Source: a virus. Taken from it: DNA of 44,360 bases. Position numbers and translations under genes: made by a program. Below, piece after piece: positions 16,083-22,344 of this stretch; position 1 is the first letter of the stretch, and every line of letters starts with the position of its first letter. Where the stretch lies: the IMG/VR virus record IMGVR_UViG_3300020215_000020, positions 1 through 44,360 of that record; one strand, 5' to 3'. Under the pieces are notes generated by a model. The model saw only the letters and a list, made by a program, of their open reading frames with translations, was not told where the DNA came from and did no database searches.

Positions 16083-16096
16083 TGTCCTATAGGACA
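16083..16096. promoter_or_regulatory. Perfect 14-bp palindrome
   Basis: TGTCCTATAGGACA, a self-complementary operator-like site, lies just outside the large nested inverted repeat at 16106-16245 and about 125 bp upstream of the start at 15959. A minus-strand TATAAT box follows at 16031-16036. Confidence 0.55.
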
Positions 16097-16105
16097 GGGA
16101 ATAGA

Positions 16106-16245
16106 CCCACCCGTTTGTCGTTGGACCGTTAGGGCCACGACCCAATGCTTCTAAGACATGTCCGATACGGACTGTCGGGCTCTCGTTTTTAGAGAGCTAT
16201 GAAGCATTGGGTCGTGGCCCCGAGTGGGCCGACAAACGGTGTGGG
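16106..16245. repeat. Large nested inverted repeat (cruciform or structured RNA)
   Basis: Left arm GGGCCACGACCCAATGCTTC (16132-16151) is perfectly complementary to 16201-16220, a 20-bp stem. An outer stem pairs CCGTTTGTCG (16111-16120) with 16230-16239, extended by CCCAC (16106-16110) and GTGGG (16241-16245). The 49-nt loop holds two more hairpins: GACA-T-GTCCG-ATA-CGGACTGTC and GCTCTC-GTTTTTA-GAGAGC. The result is a multi-branched fold with no coding frame. It may be a replication or transfer origin, or a structured RNA upstream of the ATPase module. Confidence 0.75.
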
Positions 16246-16257
16246 AACAGTGGTTTA

Positions 16258-16299
16258 CCGTGGTTAGCCACGGCATGCAGGATATGGTGGCACATGCCG
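16258..16299. repeat. Two further adjacent inverted repeats
   Basis: CCGTGG-TTAG-CCACGG at 16258-16273 and CGGCATG...CATGCCG at 16271-16299 overlap by three bases. They continue the palindrome cluster between the large inverted repeat and the 56-residue gene. Confidence 0.6.
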
Positions 16300-16313
16300 C
16301 GGAGCGTGCCGTG

Positions 16314-16484
16314 CTAGCGCTTGCGGGTAAGAGCCGCGTTCATCGCGGCAATGCCCCGCTCGGCGGAAGCCGTGCTCTGGATTAGTGCAAGGGCTTCAAC
16401 GACGCGTAGGCCCACGTCGGCGATCTTCAGCAAGGCGAGCGCCTCGGTGCGCTTCATGGTGACGGTGATCTCGTTGTCGGCCAT
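16314..16484 (-). CDS. Small helical protein, 56 residues
   Basis: ATG 16484 with GGAGG seven bases upstream. The product starts with MADNEITVTMKRTEAL and is otherwise alanine-rich and helical. No family recognised. It lies between an excisionase terminator and the palindrome cluster. Confidence 0.6.
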   Translation of the reverse strand: MADNEITVTMKRTEALALLKIADVGLRVVEALALIQSTASAERGIAAMNAALTRKR

Positions 16485-16497
16485 CGTGCCTCCAATG

Positions 16498-16541
16498 AAA
16501 AAGCCCCCGGCGCAGTGTTGTGGAAAGCGCCGAGGGCTCAG
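16498..16541 (-). terminator. Terminator after the excisionase gene
   Basis: On the minus strand AGCCC-T-CGGCGC...GCGCCG-GGGGCT followed by TTTTTC, a classic rho-independent terminator just below the stop at 16550. Confidence 0.8.
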
Positions 16542-16549
16542 TGGCTCCG

Positions 16550-16747
16550 TCAGGAGCCGGTAGAGGCGGTTACGTTGAAGCGGGCCTTTTGCCACGCGTC
16601 GACCTTGCTCTCACGCCATGCGATGCGCCCGCTGCCAAGTCGTTCCGGTTGAGGGAACTCCCCTTCGCGAACCAAGCGCATGATGTGAGCGCGAGAATAT
16701 CGAACGTAGGTCGAGACCAACTCCTTCATCGTAATCAACCGTTCCAT
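16550..16747 (-). CDS. AlpA-family excisionase/regulator
   Basis: 65 residues with the MerR-like winged-helix pattern of AlpA/phage Xis proteins: ITMKELVSTYVRYSRAHIMRLVREGEFP followed by GRIAWRESKVDAWQKAR. Such proteins bend DNA at att sites and direct excision, or activate integrase transcription. The start at 16747 has GGGAG upstream. It lies immediately downstream of the integrase on the same strand. Confidence 0.85.
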   Translation of the reverse strand: MERLITMKELVSTYVRYSRAHIMRLVREGEFPQPERLGSGRIAWRESKVDAWQKARFNVTASTGS

Positions 16748-16788
16748 CACGGTACTCCCGTTAAAGGAGCATCGCGATGCACCGGGCG

Positions 16789-17889
16789 TCATGCCCGGAT
16801 GAGCAACCATACCAAAGCCGCTTCGATCCTCAAAAGCGCCGCTCGTTTCTCGTCGATGTACGAGTACTGGTCGTAGATGTCGTCGAGCGCTTTGGGTGCG
16901 TGGTTCATGAGCATCTCCGCCATGTCCCGCGACACGCCGACCCGGCCACATAGGCTGCGGAAGGTTCGCCGTAGATCGTGGGGCGACCATCCGCTCGTGC
17001 CGGAGCGCTTCTGCACGCTCTCGACAACGAGGGAGAGGCCGCGCGGGGTAAGGTGGCCTTGCCCCCACCTGCCGGGAAACACATGGCGATGGTTGTGCTG
17101 GGGTAGGACGTGAGCCGCGAGCGGGCCGATCGGTAGCGAATGCGACCGCCCGTTCTTGGTGTGGGTCCCTGGTATGGTCATGACCCCCTGGAATGCCCAG
17201 GATTGCTCCAGCATGGCCGTCTCGCCCCTGCGGGTGCCCCAGAGGAGCATGAGCCTCACGGCGGCGTCTGAGCGCTCCGTACAGGCGTACCAGACGGCCT
17301 GGATCTCCTCATCCGAGAGTATGCGGGTTTTCCGCTTATCCCTGGCCGGGGCCTCGTAGCCCTCCATAGGCGAGTGCTTGAGGTAGCGACGCGGGGGCCG
17401 CAGGCACCACCGGAAGAAGGTCCGCAGATAGCGGAAGAGGTGGAGCTGCTCGCTTGGCCGATCCGCGAGTTTGTCGAGCACCCGACTGAGGTGCTGATCG
17501 TCGATGTCCGCGAGCTGCATCGCCTCAAGGGTGGTGCAGTGCTTCGTGAGCGCTCGCGTGACCTGGTACTTCGTGTTCGCGCCCTTGCCCTCGTAGTGGC
17601 CGGCAAGGAACTCGTCCCGCGTTTCGCGGAAGGTGCGACGAACGGGCCGGGGCTCGTTGTCGTTGGCGAGGAGCTTCTTCGCCTCCGCCCGCGCCTCAGC
17701 GAGGGAAAGGTCGGGGTACTTTCCGATGGTCACGAGGTCGCGCGTGCGGCCCCGCATGCAGACCCACGTCTTCGTGTGCTTGCCCACGCGAATGCCAAAT
17801 CCGCGCGTGTTCTTGCACATGTAGCGGATGGGACGGTCGCCGCCTTTGAGGCCGCGCACCGACACGTCAGTGAGATGCACGACCGGCAT
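16789..17889 (-). CDS. int: Tyrosine integrase
   Basis: Site-specific recombinase that inserts and, with Xis, excises the phage. Start 17889 is chosen for AAGGAG seven bases upstream, giving 366 residues. The N-terminus (LTDVSVRGLK, IRVGKHTKTWVCMRGR, LVTIGKYPDLSLAEARAEA) is the DUF4102-type arm-binding domain. The C-terminal catalytic domain shows the Arg in LLWGTRRGETAML, HDLRRTFRSLC, NHAPKALDDIYDQYSY with the nucleophilic Tyr. All expected residues are present. The attP site lies 160-200 bp upstream. Confidence 0.95.
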   Translation of the reverse strand: MPVVHLTDVSVRGLKGGDRPIRYMCKNTRGFGIRVGKHTKTWVCMRGRTRDLVTIGKYPDLSLAEARAEAKKLLANDNEPRPVRRTFRETRDEFLAGHYEGKGANTKYQVTRALTKHCTTLEAMQLADIDDQHLSRVLDKLADRPSEQLHLFRYLRTFFRWCLRPPRRYLKHSPMEGYEAPARDKRKTRILSDEEIQAVWYACTERSDAAVRLMLLWGTRRGETAMLEQSWAFQGVMTIPGTHTKNGRSHSLPIGPLAAHVLPQHNHRHVFPGRWGQGHLTPRGLSLVVESVQKRSGTSGWSPHDLRRTFRSLCGRVGVSRDMAEMLMNHAPKALDDIYDQYSYIDEKRAALLRIEAALVWLLIRA

Positions 17890-17893
17890 CGCA

Positions 17894-17988
17894 TGTCTCC
17901 TTTTTGTCTCCAAATCCCAAGGAACTGGGACTGGACACAGTGTACCGCCATGAGCACCCGGCTCGGGCGAGACAATCAACAGAGACAA
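17894..17988. promoter_or_regulatory. Integrase arm-type sites, integrase side
   Basis: Repeated heptamer TTGTCTC and its complement GAGACAA: TGTCTCC at 17894-17900, TTGTCTC at 17904-17910, GAGACAA at 17969-17975 and 17982-17988. The same heptamer occurs twice on the other side of the core. Such pairs flanking a core are typical of tyrosine-integrase arm sites. Confidence 0.6.
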
Positions 17989-18043
17989 TAGGTTAGCGGT
18001 CAGGATGAGCGCGTATGCGCACTATGAGGAGGTATCACTTTTT

Positions 18044-18083
18044 AGCTTGGAAGGCTGCTGCACTACCATTGTGCTATACCCGC
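18044..18083 (-). other. attP: attP core: 5' half of a tRNA-Gly(TCC) gene
   Basis: Read on the minus strand from 18083, the sequence gives a tRNA acceptor 5' strand GCGGGTA, D-arm GCAC-AATGGTA-GTGC, and anticodon stem-loop GCAGC-CTTCCAA-GCT with anticodon TCC at 18051-18049. Identity to tRNA stops there; no T-arm or acceptor 3' strand follows. The 40-nt block is therefore the attachment core. Integration would target a host tRNA-Gly gene at its anticodon region. Confidence 0.85.
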
Positions 18084-18118
18084 CAAATCAGGGACTTAGC
18101 GGCGCTCCGCGCTACTCG

Positions 18119-18137
18119 TTGTCTCGTTTTTGTCTCC
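18119..18137. promoter_or_regulatory. Integrase arm-type sites, distal side
   Basis: Two TTGTCTC copies, 18119-18125 and 18130-18136, 11 bp apart, in the same orientation. They lie about 36 bp beyond the tRNA-like core. Confidence 0.6.
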
Positions 18138-18248
18138 CAAACCACAAGGCTCAGGAAGCGCGGGGTTCTGGCACAAGCGCCCTGCCCTCGCAAGGTCGCC
18201 CCGAAATGTGAGAGGCCCGCCCCCACCGAAGCGGAAGCGGGCCCCTGG

Positions 18249-18362
18249 CTAGAGCAGCCGTACGATCATGGCGTACCACGAGGCCAGCGAGTGGAAAGTC
18301 CACTCAAGGCCAAGGCGGTACACGGTACCGTCCGGCTTGCTGACCGCGATAGCGAGGAACAT
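18249..18362 (-). CDS. Small ORF, 37 residues
   Basis: ATG 18362 to TAG 18249-18251. The translation has a beta-strand-like FLAIAVSKPDGTVYRLGLEW and a hydrophobic end. AGGAG lies about 14 bases upstream, rather far. A GC-rich hairpin (GGCCCGC...GCGGGCC, about 18213-18246) follows and may terminate it. Beyond this ORF the 18084-18548 stretch shows arm sites and nothing else convincing. Confidence 0.4.
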   Translation of the reverse strand: MFLAIAVSKPDGTVYRLGLEWTFHSLASWYAMIVRLL

Positions 18363-18548
18363 GGACAAAGCCAGTTCTCCTCTACCTCCGCACCGGGTCC
18401 CTTACGGTAGCCGACTGGTGCGACTAGGCCAGCGAGTGTGGTTTTTTCTCGGATAGCCTCAGAGGGTGACCACAAACACGCTTCGGCTATTTCGTTAGCG
18501 GGGTGTGGCCCGCTTCGAGAGGCAATGTGGTGAAGGCTGTTGCCGGGT

Positions 18549-19130
18549 TCAAGCCGTCGCGGGCGAAACCTGTGGACGACGACGCAGAGCTGCTCCGGCA
18601 AGCCCGAACCCGCCGATCATCAAGGCCCAGGTGGAGGGCTCAGGGATCGCGGCCGTTTGAGTGTACGTGCGGAAGGTGGCGTCGAACTGTGCAAGCTCGG
18701 TGTCTCCCGCGAAGTAGGTCCCGAACGCGTAGCTGTCAGAGAGGGTGCCCGCCACACCGGCGTAAGTAGCCCCGTCAAGGTCGATGGTCAGCCGATACGT
18801 CACACCGGTCGTGGCCATCACGGGCGTCCAGAACGCCTCGGCCCACTGCGGTTCGTTGTCAGCGAGCGTGACGCCGCCGGAGGCAAGCTGCGTCGAGCCG
18901 TCCCACAGGCCAATGATGAACGAGAGGTCGGTGCCGATGGTGTTGGCGAGGAAGAAGCCGCCGCCCGCGATGTTGCTTGCCGAGGTCTCAAAGGTTTGGC
19001 CGGCCGGAGCGCCGGAGAGCCCGGCTATCCCGGCGTCGTTTTCAAGCTGCGCTTGGTCAACGACAAGCGCGGCGTGCGCGGCGGTTGAAACACTAACCGC
19101 AGCGGCAGCCAGGAGAAGCGTCTTGAGCAT
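18549..19130 (-). CDS. Secreted PEPxxWA-CTERM sorting-domain protein
   Basis: 193 residues from ATG 19130, which follows AGGGGG. The N-terminus MLKTLLLAAAAVSVSTAAHA is a clear Sec signal peptide. The C-terminus has PEPSTWALMIGGFGLAGAA, a transmembrane helix, then RRRP: the PEPxxWA-CTERM variant recognised by exosortase-type enzymes in alphaproteobacteria. The middle is beta-rich (about residues 25-160), resembling a carbohydrate-binding-type lectin fold only in general character. Expected fate: export, processing by a host exosortase, surface or extracellular matrix location. No exosortase is in the window. It looks like a lysogenic-conversion cargo gene, divergent from an XRE regulator. Confidence 0.9.
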   Translation of the reverse strand: MLKTLLLAAAAVSVSTAAHAALVVDQAQLENDAGIAGLSGAPAGQTFETSASNIAGGGFFLANTIGTDLSFIIGLWDGSTQLASGGVTLADNEPQWAEAFWTPVMATTGVTYRLTIDLDGATYAGVAGTLSDSYAFGTYFAGDTELAQFDATFRTYTQTAAIPEPSTWALMIGGFGLAGAALRRRPQVSPATA

Positions 19131-19160
19131 GGTGCCCCCTCGAAATCCGGAGAGCACTGA

Positions 19161-19181
19161 TACCCCATAATGGGGTACCCC
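19161..19181. promoter_or_regulatory. Palindromic operator between cargo gene and regulator
   Basis: TACCCCAT-A-ATGGGGTA (19161-19177) is a perfect 17-bp inverted repeat, overlapped by GGGGTACCCC (19172-19181). It sits in the 89-bp divergent gap and is the likely binding site of the XRE regulator at 19220, which would then control both genes. Confidence 0.6.
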
Positions 19182-19219
19182 GAAAGCGGGTTCGCCTCTA
19201 AGGCGTGTAGCCAGCGTAC

Positions 19220-19462
19220 ATGCCTGGTTCGGTGTTCACAGACGCCTACGCGTCCCTGGTCGAGCGTCTGATTGAACTCAGAAAGGCACGTGGTCTCCTC
19301 CAATCCGAGGTCGCTGCGCGGCTGGGGAAGCCCCAGCAGTTTGTGTCGAAGGTGGAGAACCGGGACCGCCGGCTCGATGCGATTGAGCTCTATCAGTACG
19401 TAAAGGCGCTCGACGCAGACCCTGTGGAGCTCGTCGCCGCGGTGTATCGGGAGCTTGGATAG
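19220..19462 (+). CDS. XRE-family regulator
   Basis: 80 residues, essentially one Cro/CI-type helix-turn-helix domain: LVERLIELRKARGLLQSEVAARLG, then KPQQFVSKVENRDRRLDAIEL. It ends shortly after the fifth helix, so it lacks a separate effector domain. The gene is divergent from the PEPxxWA-CTERM cargo and shares an operator-like palindrome with it. No Shine-Dalgarno sequence is visible. Confidence 0.85.
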   Translation: MPGSVFTDAYASLVERLIELRKARGLLQSEVAARLGKPQQFVSKVENRDRRLDAIELYQYVKALDADPVELVAAVYRELG

Positions 19463-19471
19463 AAGAGCTCT

Positions 19472-19570
19472 GAGCAGGGGTCTCTCTTTTCGTGCAACTG
19501 GACCACCGTACGACTTCGGGCACGACCCCTCGCGTTCGGTGGCAGAGAGACTACCCGTTCTTCCCTGCTC
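19472..19570 (+). ncRNA. Candidate nested-hairpin RNA or terminator region
   Basis: Properly nested pairs: GAGCAGGG (19472-19479) with CCCTGCTC (19563-19570), GTCTCTC (19480-19486) with GAGAGAC (19545-19551), and CCACCG (19503-19508) with CGGTGG (19537-19542). The element begins 10 bases after the XRE stop and has no supported gene. It may be a 3'-UTR structure or a small RNA. The rest of 19463-19691 is featureless. Confidence 0.4.
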
Positions 19571-19691
19571 GGAACTCTCCACCCCGCCAGTTTAGCACCC
19601 CGAACAGACCGGCAACGGAAACGTCTTTCACAAAAGGGGAAAAGTTCGGCGTTGAGAACAAAACGGGCACGCGCTAGTTGGTGTGGTCGCT

Positions 19692-19901
19692 ATGCCCGAC
19701 CGCTTCCCGCCGCCCTACATCGTGAAGGAGCAAGCCGCCTGCTTCTGCGTCTATGACGCCAACGGCTTCCCTATCGTGCGGTTCTATTTCGACGATCGCC
19801 ACCACATCGGGACGGGGTTCGACAACCTGACCCGGAAGCAGGCGTACGCGTTTGCGGCTAACTTTGCGAAGCTCCCGGCGCTCCTACTCGGCAGCAAGTG
19901 A
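19692..19901 (+). CDS. Small alphaproteobacterial-type protein, 69 residues
   Basis: The product has a beta-rich core: FPPPYIVKEQ, CVYDANGFPIVRFYF, then LTRKQAYAFAANFAKLPALL. This pattern (FPxPW/YxV...DAnGxxLaYfY...lt..eAxriAaNiAkLP) is, from memory, abundant in Rhizobiales and related groups, with unknown function. The start is either 19683 or 19692; neither has a good ribosome-binding site. The 3' end overlaps an antisense 37-residue ORF. Confidence 0.75.
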   Translation: MPDRFPPPYIVKEQAACFCVYDANGFPIVRFYFDDRHHIGTGFDNLTRKQAYAFAANFAKLPALLLGSK

Positions 19902-19997
19902 CGCTATTTGGTCGCCGAAATCGCGGGCAAAACGATGCGCGCCTTTTCGCAGGCGCTCTTGCCGTTCTGCGGGGGTGAGGTCAGACCAGGACTTCAT
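19884..19997 (-). CDS. Small helical protein at the end of the rusA operon, 37 residues
   Basis: ATG 19995-19997 overlaps the rusA stop (ATGA). The peptide starts MKSWSDLTPAERQERLRKG and is helical and basic. The same ATGA coupling is used by the three genes upstream, which supports it being translated. No function known. Confidence 0.5.
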   Translation of the reverse strand: MKSWSDLTPAERQERLRKGAHRFARDFGDQIASLAAE

Positions 19998-20335
19998 GCG
20001 TAGCTGACGGTCATCTCCACGCGCGGTCGCTCCTTGTCGAAGCGCTTGTGGAGCTCAAGGTCCACGATCTGCCCGTCATCCTCCCAAACGATGTCCGTCA
20101 TCGCGTCGAGAAGGATCTTGATGTTGTCGATGTCGTGTTTCCGACGGTCGCCCCAATAGAGGGTGACGGCGACGGAGAGAGAGCCTGTCATCGGGGGGCC
20201 TTTGACCTGGCTGCGGGCCTCCCACGCGAGCGCCTCTTTGGCGGTCCTGACATTGGGGAGAAGGTACACGCCGCGCCCGCCCCGGCCGTAGATGTGGTTC
20301 GTGGTTGGCGGGAGCGTCTCGAAGCGGAGCGTCAT
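19994..20335 (-). CDS. rusA: RusA-like Holliday junction resolvase
   Basis: 113 residues, normal for RusA. The active-site pattern is present: HDIDNIKILLDAMTDIVWEDDGQI with D68, D70 and D86/D87, then K97. The dimeric enzyme cuts four-way junctions and debranches replicated phage DNA before packaging. Its ATG overlaps the HNH gene stop. Confidence 0.92.
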   Translation of the reverse strand: MTLRFETLPPTTNHIYGRGGRGVYLLPNVRTAKEALAWEARSQVKGPPMTGSLSVAVTLYWGDRRKHDIDNIKILLDAMTDIVWEDDGQIVDLELHKRFDKERPRVEMTVSYA

Positions 20336-20802
20336 GCCTTCTTGCGCTTGCGGTAGCCCTGCTGCTCGCTCACCTCGTGGAAGTACTCGACGCCAAGGTG
20401 CTCCTCTAAGAGCCGCAGCCTGGTTTTGAGGCCGGCGATGTCGCGCTGCTGGTTGTCGATAAGCTTTGTGGCGGCGCGGAGGGTGTGGTCCCTGGAAGAC
20501 TGTATCTCCCGACGAAGCGTGCCGAAGATGCCGCCCCGCTCGGCCGCGAGCTCGTTGCGCAGGTTGGTGAGGTGCTCATCAATGTGGAGCGCCATGACGA
20601 GGCGTGAGAACCAATCCCACGGGATGTGATTGCCCTTGCGGACGTTGCACTGCTCGCACAGCGTCACGAGGTTCGCGGGGATGCTTGTGCCGCCGCGGGA
20701 TAGCGGGACGATGTGGTCGACGGTGAGGTTCTCGGTACTTCCGCAGTCGGTGCAACTCCCCCCGTCGCGCTCAAGGACCATCCGGCGGATGTGCGCCTTC
20801 AT
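20332..20802 (-). CDS. HNH endonuclease
   Basis: 156 residues from ATG 20802, which overlaps the upstream stop (ATGA). The N-terminal HNH domain has a CxxC zinc pair (CTDCG), VDHIVPLSRGGTS, NLVTLCEQCN and KGN. A long C-terminal helical region (about 85-150) with Arg/Glu heptads follows. It could act in packaging with TerL, as many phage HNH proteins do, or be a homing-type nuclease; position in a recombination operon favours a phage function. Confidence 0.88.
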   Translation of the reverse strand: MKAHIRRMVLERDGGSCTDCGSTENLTVDHIVPLSRGGTSIPANLVTLCEQCNVRKGNHIPWDWFSRLVMALHIDEHLTNLRNELAAERGGIFGTLRREIQSSRDHTLRAATKLIDNQQRDIAGLKTRLRLLEEHLGVEYFHEVSEQQGYRKRKKA

Positions 20803-21062
20803 ACCCTCGGCTTGAGCGCCCAATGGAAGAACCGGCTGAAGGACCGGGCTCCCTCGCACTGCCGGCGGAACGCGTAGAGGTCTTCGGTCGGGACATGGGA
20901 GAGCATGATCGCGATCTCCTTGTCGGTCGCGTCGCGATACCCGCCCTTACGGTCGCGGACCTGGATGCCGCGGTTCATGAAATGGGAAAGACGCTCGGCG
21001 CGGTCGCTTGATGCACCATCGGTCTTATTGAACTTATCGAGGTAGCTAGGGTGTATCTCCAT
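20799..21062 (-). CDS. Unknown 87-residue protein, first gene of the rusA operon
   Basis: Charged, largely helical, with DATDKEIAIMLSHVPTEDLYAFRRQCEGA near the C-terminus. It overlaps the HNH start by four bases. No domain recognised and no Shine-Dalgarno sequence. Confidence 0.65.
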   Translation of the reverse strand: MEIHPSYLDKFNKTDGASSDRAERLSHFMNRGIQVRDRKGGYRDATDKEIAIMLSHVPTEDLYAFRRQCEGARSFSRFFHWALKPRV

Positions 21063-21415
21063 AGGTCTTATCAGGCGTCAGCCTGGGATTAGTTGATTTC
21101 CAGAGGATGCGAAGATGCGCCCCCCCTCCCCCCACGACGTGGAGAAGAAGCGGGACGCAGATTTCCGTCGGACGCTCGTCTGTGTGTCGGCATGACGTAG
21201 CCTGCGCTGGAACGGCCTAGTTTAACGTCCCGCCGTTGTACCCCCAGGACACCAAAAAACCGCCCGCGCCTAAGCGCTAGCGGCTGATTGGATGCTCTGA
21301 CAGGAAGCGAGTTTCCTCGCAGGCATAGTGTAGCACGATACCGTTCCTCTCTGGAGCATGTGGCCCATGATACACGAGGGGCGGCTATCTTCATGGGGAT
21401 AAGACCTGGGGATAA
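21063..21415. other. Intergenic stretch between two minus-strand operons
   Basis: A terminator sits at 21253-21286 for the upstream operon; the promoter of the rusA operon should lie between it and 21062 but no clear hexamers were found. A minus-strand TGCTACACT (extended -10-like, near 21330) is the only other motif. A possible ORF here (21089-21394) has no coding character. Confidence 0.4.
21253..21286 (-). terminator. Rho-independent terminator
   Basis: On the minus strand GCCGC-TA-GCGC-TTAG-GCGC-G-GGCGGT followed by TTTTTTGG. It is 130 bases downstream of the stop at 21416 and ends the RHH operon. Confidence 0.85.
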
Positions 21416-21814
21416 CTAAACACGATTGGCACTTTCTAGGTATTTCTCGTAGTTCCTGCTGAGGATGGCGTAGTTCACCTGCTGCAAGGGGACGTTCATC
21501 TCTGTCGCAATGGCGAGCGGGGTTAGGTCGCCAAGCACGAAAGCCTTCACCCGGCCATACTCTTTCACGGTGAGGAGACGCTCGCCGCGCGCCGCAGAGA
21601 CGGTGACAGCCTCGGGCTTAGGCTCGTCCAGGTACTTGCGGTACTTGGTGTGCTTGCCTTCCGGCCTCACCGGGGGCTTCGCAGGCGGCGGAGCAGGCTT
21701 GGTCGCCCGCCGGGGCACGTCGTTCTCGCCGATTACCTTCGGGAGCTTGAGCCGGTATTCCGCGACGAGCTCGCCGCTCTCGTCCTTGATCGTGAGGTAG
21801 GCGATGTACCTCAT
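21416..21814 (-). CDS. Unknown 132-residue protein with C-terminal helix-turn-helix-like region
   Basis: N-terminal beta-strand segment (MRYIAYLTIKDESGEL), a proline-rich linker at about 35-60, then a C-terminal helical part, LTVKEYGRVKAFVLGDLTPLAIATEMNVPLQQVNYAILSRN, which reads like a sigma-4-type or HTH DNA-binding segment. Its start overlaps the stop of the upstream 47-residue ORF (ATGA). Likely a regulator; not matched to a family. Confidence 0.65.
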   Translation of the reverse strand: MRYIAYLTIKDESGELVAEYRLKLPKVIGENDVPRRATKPAPPPAKPPVRPEGKHTKYRKYLDEPKPEAVTVSAARGERLLTVKEYGRVKAFVLGDLTPLAIATEMNVPLQQVNYAILSRNYEKYLESANRV

Positions 21815-21954
21815 ACGCCAAGTATCACGTCGAGCTGCGCGACGACGGTGCGCCGCTCCTTCATGGCGCGCATCAGGAGCTCACGGTGAGCCTTCTTGCT
21901 GATGCGGATTTGCTTGTAGCCGCTCTCGGCCCTGATCTTGGGTGGCGTGGTCAT
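21811..21954 (-). CDS. Ribbon-helix-helix-like protein, 47 residues
   Basis: ATG 21954 to TGA 21811. The sequence YKQIRISKKAHRELLMRAMKE and TVVAQLDVIL follows the Arc/MetJ/CopG arrangement of a beta strand then two helices. It is divergent from the early plus-strand operon and could repress the intervening promoters. No Shine-Dalgarno sequence; the AT-rich leader has a minus-strand TATTAT about 15 bases upstream, so the message may be nearly leaderless. Confidence 0.6.
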   Translation of the reverse strand: MTTPPKIRAESGYKQIRISKKAHRELLMRAMKERRTVVAQLDVILGV

Positions 21955-21959
21955 ATAGA

Positions 21960-22077
21960 TGAATAATAGGCGATAATGCCGACACCGGTGGGAGGTTATC
22001 CACAGGCATGCCTACACGATGCCTACAAGGTGCTAAGATTAAGGTGTCCCCCACGGGGGACCTAATAACCAAACTAC
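21960..22077. promoter_or_regulatory. Divergent early control region and candidate replication origin
   Basis: Consensus DnaA box TTATCCACA at 21996-22004, followed by two direct repeats ATGCCTACA at 22008-22016 and 22019-22027, one helical turn apart (11 bp). A plus-strand extended -10-like TGCTAAGAT follows (about 22032-22040), then a hairpin GTCCCCC-AC-GGGGGAC (about 22047-22062) just before the first early ATG. ACCGGT-centred symmetry lies near 21985. This could be an origin, an operator array, or both. Confidence 0.5.
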
Positions 22078-22344
22078 ATGACCTACATCGAACCATGTTT
22101 GAGACGAGTGCAGCCGAACTTCATCGACCGCTTGCTGAAGCCTCGGCGCACGACTGACTTTGATCGCATCCTTGGCGTCCTGTTGCTCTGCCTCTCAGCG
22201 TATGCGCTCTCGCTCGTGATTGACCTCTTCGTCCTTCGCGAGCCCGTGCATGCGCAGGAGCTCACGGCGCTTGAGGTGCACGAGGATTGGGCGGGGCAGA
22301 CGGTCGAGTTTTGTAAGAAGAAGCTAGCCGACGCGGGGGTATGA
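22078..22344 (+). CDS. Small membrane protein, first early gene
   Basis: 88 residues. A basic N-terminal 30 residues precede one transmembrane helix (ILGVLLLCLSAYALSLVIDLFV) and an acidic C-terminus with one Cys. No Shine-Dalgarno; the ATG follows an AACCAAACTAC leader. Its TGA overlaps the next ATG (ATGA). Function unknown. Confidence 0.65.
   Translation: MTYIEPCLRRVQPNFIDRLLKPRRTTDFDRILGVLLLCLSAYALSLVIDLFVLREPVHAQELTALEVHEDWAGQTVEFCKKKLADAGV

Noticed and set aside
18044-18090. tRNA gene
   Set aside because: Only the 5' half is present; no T-arm or 3' acceptor strand, so not a functional tRNA gene.
18266-18601. 111-residue ORF on the minus strand upstream of attP
   Set aside because: No coding character, overlaps the 3' end of the PEPxxWA-CTERM gene; the 37-residue ORF in another frame is slightly better.
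21089-21394. 101-residue ORF on the minus strand
   Set aside because: Arginine/serine/proline-rich, spans a rho-independent terminator and has no domain or ribosome-binding site.
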